Source: Rana temporaria
Taxonomy: Eukaryota > Chordata > Amphibia > Anura > Ranidae
Assembly: GCF_905171775.1 (NCBI RefSeq)
Contig: NC_053494.1
Location: forward strand, 44,611,981-44,675,980
Length of the DNA: 64,000 nucleotides
Direction: 5' to 3'
The position numbers and the translations under genes were made by a program. The notes beneath the pieces were generated by a model that made no database searches, had not been told where the DNA came from, and was given only the letters and a program-made list of their open reading frames with translations. Within the stretch, counting starts at the first letter, position 1. Every line of letters starts with the position of its first letter. Of this stretch, positions 57,362 through 64,000 are shown piece by piece.

Positions 57362-57740
57362 GCCCTGTACACACGATCGGATATCTGATGGAATATAATC
57401 CGATGGATTTTTTCGTCGTATATCCGACGAAGCTGACTTTCATCAGTCTTCCCTTCACACCATCAGTCAAAATCCGACCGTGTCCAACGTGGTGACGTAA
57501 AACACAGAAAATTTAAGTTCAATGCTTCCGAGCATGCATCGACTTGATTCTGAGCATGCGTGGATTTTTGACGATCGTTTTTTTCTATCGTTTTTTTATC
57601 CATAGGAAAATTTTAAAACATGTTCTATGTTTTTTCATCGATGGAAACAAACTGATGGGGCCCACACACGTTCGGTTTGTTCGATGAAAACGGTCCATCG
57701 GTCTGTTTTCATCAGACAAACCAATCGTGTGTACAGGGCT
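57362..57740. mobile_element. Harbinger-like MITE, GATGAAAACGGTCC word, in intron
   Basis: TAA at 57359-57361 and 57741-57743; ends GCCCTGTACACACGATCGG and, inverted, AGCCCTGTACACACGATTGG. GATGAAAACGGTCC and its near-inverse form a hairpin at about 57679-57720. The piece GCTTCCGAGCATGCATCGAC is shared with 55015-55407. Confidence 0.85.
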
Positions 57741-58240
57741 TAAAGGGGGTGTAAAGACAAACATATTTTCCTCTTAAATTAAAGTCTGACAGTAGCTGAT
57801 AAAATAAAAAGTAATGTTTTGCATTATAACTAGTTTGATACCTGTTAAAATCGAGCTGTTTTATTCACCTCCGTCACTCCTGAATCATTATTCTCACTGA
57901 CTTCCTGGTTTGCGGTGCGCATTCTTTCTGGCTACATCACGGACTAATGGTAACTACAGTTCCCATTAGGCTTATCCTCCATGCCTGTGAGGGATAAGAG
58001 AGCATCTTCACGCAGGGCTGTAGTCATAGGGAAGGGGTGAGCACATTCTGCTTTCCACCATGCAAAACGGCTCAGATGCTGGTGGAAAGCAAGAAGAGGA
58101 GAGACAGGAAATGGCATTTTCAAACCTGGATTACTGTATTTTGGAGGTCAAAAGGAAAAACGAGGTAAGTGATATTTAAATGCGCTAGCTTACAGCAATC
58201 AATTGATCTAATAAAAAACTAACCTTTAGTGTTCCTTTAA
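57740..58240. mobile_element. TTAA-type element abutting the previous MITE
   Basis: TTAAAGGGGGTGTAAAGAC at 57740-57758 and ACCTTTAGTGTTCCTTTAA ending at 58240 are inverted ends with TTAA. The left TTAA overlaps the TAA flank of the neighbouring MITE. Non-coding; GC-richer centre. Confidence 0.65.
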
Positions 58241-58304
58241 GACCTAACCACTTCCGCAGGAGGAGGCAACCAGACTGAAGATCCCACTGGAAAAAATGTA
58301 TGTA

Positions 58305-59759
58305 CAGGTGCATCTAAAAAAATTTAAATATCTTAAAAAAGTTAATTTATTAATTCAATTCAAAGGGTATATATTTTATAGATTCATTAAACACAGAGTG
58401 ATACATTTCACAATTTTTTTTTCTTCAAATGTTGATGATTATAGCTAGTGAAAACCCAAAATTCAGTATCTCAGAAAATTTGAATATTGTGAAAAAGTTG
58501 AATATTGTTGACTCATGGTGTCACACTCTAATCAGCTAATTAACTCAAGACACCTGTGAAGGTTTCCTAAGCCTTTAAATGGTCTCTCAGTCTGGTTCAG
58601 TAGGTTACACAATCATGGGGAAAACTGCTGACTTGACAGATGTCTAGAAGACAGTCATTGACACCCTTTACAAGGAGGGTAAGTCACAAAAGGTCATTGC
58701 TAAAAAAGCTGACTGTTCACAGAGTGCTGTATCCAAGCATAATAATGGAATGTTGAGTTGAAGGAAAAAGTGTGGTAGAAAAAGGTGCACAAGCAACAGG
58801 GAAAGCCGCAGCCTTTAGAGGATTGTGAAGCAAAGGCCATTCAAGAATTTGGGGTAGATTCACAAGGATTGTACTACAGCTGGTATCAGTGCTTCTAGAG
58901 CCACCACACACAGATGTATCCAGGACATGGGCTACAACTATCGCATTCCTTGTGTCAAGCCACTACTGAACCAGTGACAGTGTCAGAAATGTCTTACCTG
59001 GGCTAAGGAGAAAAAGGACTGAACTGCTGCTCAGTGGTCCAAAGTCCTCTTTTGCATTTCATTTGGAAATCAAGGTCCCAGAATTTGGAGGAAGAGTGGA
59101 GAGGCATAGAATCCAAGTTGCATGAGTTCCAGTGGGAAATTTCCACAGTCAGTGATGATTTGGGGAGACATGTCATCTGCTGGTGTTGGTCTACTGTGTC
59201 CACGCAGCCCTCTACCAGGAAATTCTAGAGCACTTCATGCTGACCAGCTATAAGGAGATGCTGATTTCATTTTTAAGCAGGACTTGGCACATGCCCACAC
59301 TGCTAGAAGTACCAATAATTGGTTTAATGATCATGGTATCACTGTGCTTGATTGGCCAGCAAACTTGTCTGACCTAAACCCCATAGAGAATCTGTGGGGT
59401 ATTGCCAAGAGAAAAATGAGGAACACCAGACCCAATAATTCATGCAAAATGAGCACTGACCAAGTATTGAGTGCATACTATACTGTACATGGACATACTT
59501 TTCAGTAAGTCAACATTTCTGTATTAAAAATCTTTGTTTGTATTGGTCTTATGTAATATTCAAATTTTTTGAGATACTGAATTTTGGGTTTTCGCTAGCT
59601 GTAAGCCATAATCATCAAACCTAAAAGAAAGAAATGCTTGAAATATATCACTCTGTGTGTAATGAATCTATAAAATGTAATATGTTAATTTCCCTATTTG
59701 AATTAAATTAAAAATAAATGAACTTTTTGATGATATTCAATTTTTTTAAGATGCACCTA
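58305..59759 (+). mobile_element. Complete but inactive Tc1/mariner element in intron
   Basis: TA at 58303-58304 and 59760-59761; ends CAGGTGCATCTAAAAAAATT and, inverted, TAGGTGCATCTTAAAAAAAT. Subterminal blocks with GAATATTGTGAAAAAGTTG and AGCTGTAAGCCATAATCATC are also found in the 5' scrap at 48370-48737, so both are one family. The transposase gene inside is broken. Confidence 0.88.
58615..59515 (+). pseudogene. Tc1/mariner transposase pseudogene
   Basis: ATG at 58615 gives MGKTADLTDV and then a TAG stop. Beyond it, in the same and other frames, come VIDTLYKEGKSQKVIAKKAD (helix-turn-helix region), FKNLG, DMGYNYRIPCVKP, VMIWGDM and, in the frame 59284-59508, NNWFNDHGITVLDWPANLSD followed by LNPIENLWG. 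DWPANLSDLNPIENLWG carries the catalytic glutamate of Tc1-type DDE transposases. Stops and at least one frameshift make it inactive. Length corresponds to a near-full protein. Confidence 0.88.
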
Positions 59760-59761
59760 TA

Positions 59762-61791
59762 TATGAAACATTTAAAAAAAACTAAAGAGGGATGGGGGGG
59801 TGTCAACCTGGAGTTCGGCTTTAACACAGAGACTTTAGTGGCAGAAACTGCCCTAGTGTAATTATTAACTTAACAATTACCATGGTCATTACTAGTGTTG
59901 CTCAAACCCGTTTCTGAACACTATTGATATCAATAGTGGGTTGTTTGGCAGTCTAGAAGCCCTGTATGGGGGCTTCTATGGGGTGCAGCCACCATTTGGC
60001 AGTGGGGAGCCATAACAGAACTATTACGCTCTTTTTGTATGTTTCTAAAACTAGAGCTGGGCCTTTATAGAAAAAAAAAGCCTCTGCCTGGCCACCTCAT
60101 TGGCAATGTCTTTGCTGTGAATAAGGTGGTCAATCAGAGACTTGATTTACTTCTGAAGGCCCACCCCTATAGTTAGAAGTATAAAATAGAAGCCATTGGA
60201 AAAGGTAACTGCTGCCAAACTTTCTGATTGCAGCAGAGAGGTTCAGCTGACCAAGACGGGGGTCAAGTACACTGTACCCTGTTATTTTTTAAACCCCCTC
60301 ATTTGCTAATGTTAGTGTTAAAAGAAAAAACAACATGGCGATGAATTCCACCACATGATACTATTACTCCCACCTCCTTTTTGGAGCACATGGAGGTGGA
60401 GAAGAGGCCCCTGTAACTTAACTTTGGGTCAAGGGTATTTTGCGCTGCACGCTCACTGCCTTCTATTTCCTGGCCACCCAAGCTCTATGCTTGGATAAGG
60501 TCTGGTTGAAATATTAAGGGAAATTTCCCATGCCCTTTTTTTCTTTTTTAAATTACTACATCCCCCGAATAGCTCTGGAGGGCTATTTTATTTTGGTTAC
60601 AAAACATTGGCAAAATATAAATGGCAAATTATAAACCAGCCCTGTTCTTAATAATTTAACATAAATCTAATGCAAATAGACCCCCTGACATTAAAGGGCG
60701 GCATTAGTAATTATATTTGCAAAATTACCACTATACACATATAATTATGTACGCTGCGTAGCTTTTAGCACATTTTATTTGCCAAATTCAGTGCCCTTGA
60801 ACATTGTGGATGTTCAGTTGTAGCTTTTCAGAATTTCATTTGTGATGTTCGGAATGAATTTAGCATTTTTAAGAACATGAACACCAACTATTGTCATTAC
60901 ATTTTTTATGATCAAGGCTGAAAAATTGTTATAAACAGTCTTCTTTTTTTTTTTAGTCGGGTTAAAATAAAATATAGCATCTGAATATTTTGTTTTTTCA
61001 TGTGCAGTTCACAGGTAGAGCCCTATTTTAATTTTTAAACATTTGACTATCATTTCTTATCTACTTGATGAAAGAAACCTGTTGTTTAGCAGCTCCAGGT
61101 AAAATTTTCCATGTACAAGTGAACAGGTCAGAGCAGCAAATCGTCCTTTTCCTTCCTGCTGTTTATAGGCCACCAAAGTTTCAATTATCTACAAACAGGC
61201 AAACGGCTTCCACTGTGCTCTCTTTATAAAACCAGTTTTGCTCTGGGAATTCTTTGTTGTGGGTTTATCTAGTATTAAATGTCTTTTACAGGCCTAAAAA
61301 CTTTCAAAACAAAGAAATCAATTTGGCCTAAATGTATTATAGTTTCTCTGTACAGTGAAAGTTGTGCTCAAAATGGAAAGCAAAAGAGGACAAAGGGCTT
61401 TTCACCAGCATTGCCACTTAGCTACCTGCAGCTGACCTTACATTGTTTAGTCTGTGCTATGACTCTGTGGAGATGCTCATCTTTGATGGAGGAGCATGAT
61501 TTCCCTTACTTATGTCAGAACTGTCCCTGAGGACTAATGGTCTGATTATTGGTGGGGTAATGAAACAGCAGAGAGGTGAGTATAACAACGATCCACAGAA
61601 TGGATGAAGCTGAAGCAGGGGAATACTTGTACTGCATGTCCTCATGTACTGCTTTCTCACCAGTGGGCAGTCTAGATTTCACACTGCAGGTATACAGGAT
61701 GAGGCTCAAGGGAATGCTTTAGCAGTCACATGCCAGGAAGTGCATTTTTATGTATCTTTCAGGAGAAATTCAAAGCAGCATTTTCAGGATA
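59762..61791. other. Unassigned intron sequence
   Basis: No exon, RNA gene or element recognised. Frames such as 61279-61530 lack homology and splice context. Confidence 0.5.
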
Positions 61792-62197
61792 TTAAAGTGG
61801 AGTTCCGCCTATTTAAAAGTCACCTGTCCCTCGGTCCAGCCATGCGAGCGAACAAAGCCCCACTCCTCTCTGCGGTGCCTGCATTGTAACTGTGGGGGCC
61901 CAGCTATGGCTTCACAGACGGGCATGCACTGCGCATGCGCGACCCGTACTGTGAATGGCTGGGAAATCTACTGGGATCTGTAACGTGTCCCAGAAAATTG
62001 CAGGGAAGGGGGGGGGAGAGGTGAACTTCCTTCTGGTGCTACAAAGCCCTGGGTGGAAGTGTGAGCTTGATGCCACTGAAAAAGAGAGAATCCCCCCCTC
62101 CCAGAAAAAAGTTACATGCCAAATGCAAATGTGGCCGGTCAGGGGGTCACCATCACTTAAAGCGGAAGTTCAATTTTTGGGTGGAACTCCACTTTAA
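61792..62197. mobile_element. TTAA-type MITE with TTAAAGTGGAGTTCC ends
   Basis: TTAAAGTGGAGTTCCGCC at 61792 and, inverted, TTAAAGTGGAGTTCCACCC ending at 62197; the terminal 15 bp are an exact inverted repeat. The interior has CACTTAAAGCGGAAGTTC at 62155, an internal copy of the terminus. No coding capacity. Confidence 0.85.
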
Positions 62198-62372
62198 ATA
62201 ACACTAAAATGTCCGCGCTCATCACCTGACTATGATATATCCAAGCTAGCTAGCACTTTAAGATATTGCTTAGACACAATAAAAGTATCTGTTTTTCTAC
62301 ATAAAATAACACATTTTCACTTTGAGCTCAGGCCAAAAATAATATTTTTTTCTTAATTTTTTGTTTTTTTAG

Positions 62373-62480
62373 CTGGAACTGCTGTATGAAGAAATCATCT
62401 ACACACTTGTCTACATGGCAGGTATTGTGTCCTCTGAACACATTGCCAATGAAGAGGAACTTTTCTATTACCTACAGAGG
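62373..62480 (+). CDS. BAIAP3: BAIAP3-like coding exon C (LYEE motif)
   Basis: A 108-bp exon (36 codons, phase 0 on both sides) between TTTTTTTAG and AGG|GTATGT. It reads LELLYEEIIYTLVYMAG, IVSSEHIA and NEEELFYYLQR. The LLYEExxYTxxxxxG segment followed by an EEELxxYLQ helix is the conserved block that lies immediately before the first C2 domain in BAIAP3 and in UNC13D (Munc13-4). The match to BAIAP3 is closer in the residues after the glycine (a short linker, then acidic residues, then a YLQ helix). This is the most convincing of the three exons. The following exon should start the C2A domain and is not seen before 64000. Confidence 0.82.
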
Positions 62481-64000
62481 GTATGTTACCTTTAGTGCCT
62501 TTTCTTTCTTCCTTGAATGTTTCTTGTGATCTTTTCATAAAGGATACAGACAGCTATTTGTATTGCAAGCTATGTGGCCGGCGTTGTAGATCAGCACCAC
62601 AGACAGCTACTCCCTGACTAACATACAGGCATCTTTTCCTTTTCCTTGAGATGTTTTTTTTTTCTGCTGGCTTTTTTATGCACTGATTTTACTAATGGAC
62701 TTGGGTTTGTTTAAAGGAGAAGTTTGGGGTATAGAAAAAAAATATATACATACTTACCTCAATGCTGCAACATCAGTGTTATCCTGCAGCTGTCCTACAC
62801 CATCTCACACTAAAGAACTGCGCAATCACAGGACTGCTGATTGATCAAGTCTCAAACCTCATACACATGACTGGTTTTCCCGGCAGGAAAACTGCCAGGA
62901 GAGCTTTTGGCCGGGAAAACCGTACCTGTGTATGCTTCCTTGCAGTTTTCCTGTCAGGAAAACAGCTGTGAATCCGGCAGAAAAATTGAGAATCTGCTCT
63001 CTATTTTCCAGTCGGGATTCCCAGCGTTTCTTTCTCCGCCAGATCTACTACTTTCCTATGGGAAATACAGCGAGGCAGTCACGATGGAGCATACACACGG
63101 CCAGTATTCCTGGCCAAAGCTCCATGGCAGTTTTTCTGCTGGGTTCTTGGCTTCCCCCTTGGTTTTCTAAGCAGACTTTTTACCACTGAGAAAACTGAGC
63201 GTGTGTACAGGGCTTCAGTCTTCTTGGAGTGGAGAGCAGTGACTGTCAGTCACCAATCCTTGCTCTGCCTCTCCATTGCTCACTGGAGTGCCGGGCTAAA
63301 GGAGGTGGTGGGCCTAGTTGGCATTGGGTCTCAGCCGCAAGCTGAGAGTCAGAGCCAGCCACCAAACAGACATATGGGAGGATCCCAACAATATGGTCAG
63401 GTTCCTTCCAGAGCAAGGAGCGGCTCTGTGATATCAACTGACAGAAGGCTTTAGCTGATTCTGGGTCACAGAAGAGCAAAAGTAGGTGCGCTCCTGTGAC
63501 CCAGAAGAGGAGTATGGCCAAAAAAACTTTGGCCATACTTCTGTTTTAAAGCCCAAGGTAATTTTTTTTAAATATTGTCTATAACATTTTGCTGTACATT
63601 TTTTATTTTTCTCTATTTTACTCAAAGCAGGAATAAAGGCATGGTTATGCAGGAACCCAATAATTGTAAAATGTGCCATGTCCTAATTATGAAGAAGTAA
63701 TAAGGTTACCGGGAATCATTGACTTTTTAGGCACAAAAACACAAATACAGGGTATATGAAAAATTACAAACCAACTTTATTGATACATCATTAAATCACT
63801 GAAATAAAAAAAATCAAAAAAAGCACCCTCAAAAAGAAAGTTATTTTTTAATTCCAGTTTCTAAGCCTTCTGGCTCTGAATAGCATATCCTTCAATTAAC
63901 AGCTCAGTACAATACATGTCCAAATAATCAGTGAAATGGTGGGTAATAATCACTGCATGCCGTAATTAGCCATACGGGGCCATCTAAGGTCCTTTACTTA
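62481..64000 (+). other. Start of the next BAIAP3-like intron
   Basis: Begins with the donor GTATGT. Apart from the MITE at 62855-63214 nothing is recognised. No candidate C2A exon was seen up to the window end. Confidence 0.6.
62855..63214. mobile_element. Harbinger-like MITE, GGAAAACTGCC word, copy 2
   Basis: TCA at 62852-62854 and 63215-63217; ends AACCTCATACACATGACTGG and, inverted, AGCCCTGTACACACGCTCAG. GGAAAACTGCC, CCGGGAAAACC and inverses recur, as in 20774-21127. Confidence 0.85.

Larger units (their letters stand above)
56952..62372 (+). other. Intron between BAIAP3-like exons B and C
   Basis: A 5.4-kb intron starting GTAATT and ending TTTTTTTAG. It holds a Harbinger-like MITE, a TTAA-type element, a dead Tc1 element and another TTAA-type MITE. 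59762-61791 contains no recognised gene or element. Confidence 0.7.

Noticed and set aside
63218..64000. Following BAIAP3 exon (start of the C2A domain)
   Set aside because: No acceptor-bounded frame with C2-type residues was visible before the end of the window.

Overview
The window is vertebrate nuclear DNA, AT-rich and dominated by transposable elements. The best fit is a large-genome frog, most likely a true frog (ranid). This rests on two things. The first is a set of phase-consistent, GT-AG bounded exons encoding a vertebrate BAIAP3/UNC13D-type protein. The second is the repeat set: Tc1/mariner, piggyBac-like, Harbinger-like and hAT non-autonomous elements, plus L1/Tx1-type LINE tails. 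The ranid assignment comes from recognising the repeat families by memory, not from a search. Nothing bacterial, plasmid-like or phage-like is present.

Gene content is small. Three plus-strand coding exons at 54050-54131, 56865-56951 and 62373-62480 splice together in frame (92 codons). They match the N-terminal part of BAI1-associated protein 3 (BAIAP3), a Munc13-like protein of dense-core vesicle trafficking, just ahead of its first C2 domain. The start codon exon was not found upstream, and the next exon is probably beyond 64000. The rest of the window is then intron or intergenic sequence around the 5' part of this gene.

Layout. 1-7000: mostly unassigned, with a Harbinger-like MITE (2734-3098) and a Ty3/gypsy scrap (4120-4300). 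7020-8459: a 5'-truncated L1-type LINE on the minus strand with a 17-bp target duplication. 8999-19721: four TTAA-flanked piggyBac-like elements, a complete but dead Tc1 element (12017-13659), a hairpin-rich element (15243-15993) and one Harbinger-like MITE nested in another (16304-17762). 19722-31150: mostly unassigned sequence with MITEs, minisatellites and ranid-type repeats. 31567-32835: a striking palindrome with two 565-bp arms. 33000-45000: repeat fragments and a second LINE tail (40322-41602). 45823-50000: piggyBac-like element and two sister hairpin elements. 50317-52720: a nested pile, with a Tc1 relic split by a Harbinger-like MITE and by a hAT element that carries a 30-unit minisatellite. 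52820-64000: the BAIAP3 exons, with introns holding Harbinger-like MITEs and another dead Tc1 element.

Most open reading frames in the window are tandem repeats or palindromes read by chance. The main biological interest is in how the non-autonomous elements are built: repeated evolution of hairpins whose sequence changes while the base pairing is kept, and subfamilies that share end caps but carry different internal words.
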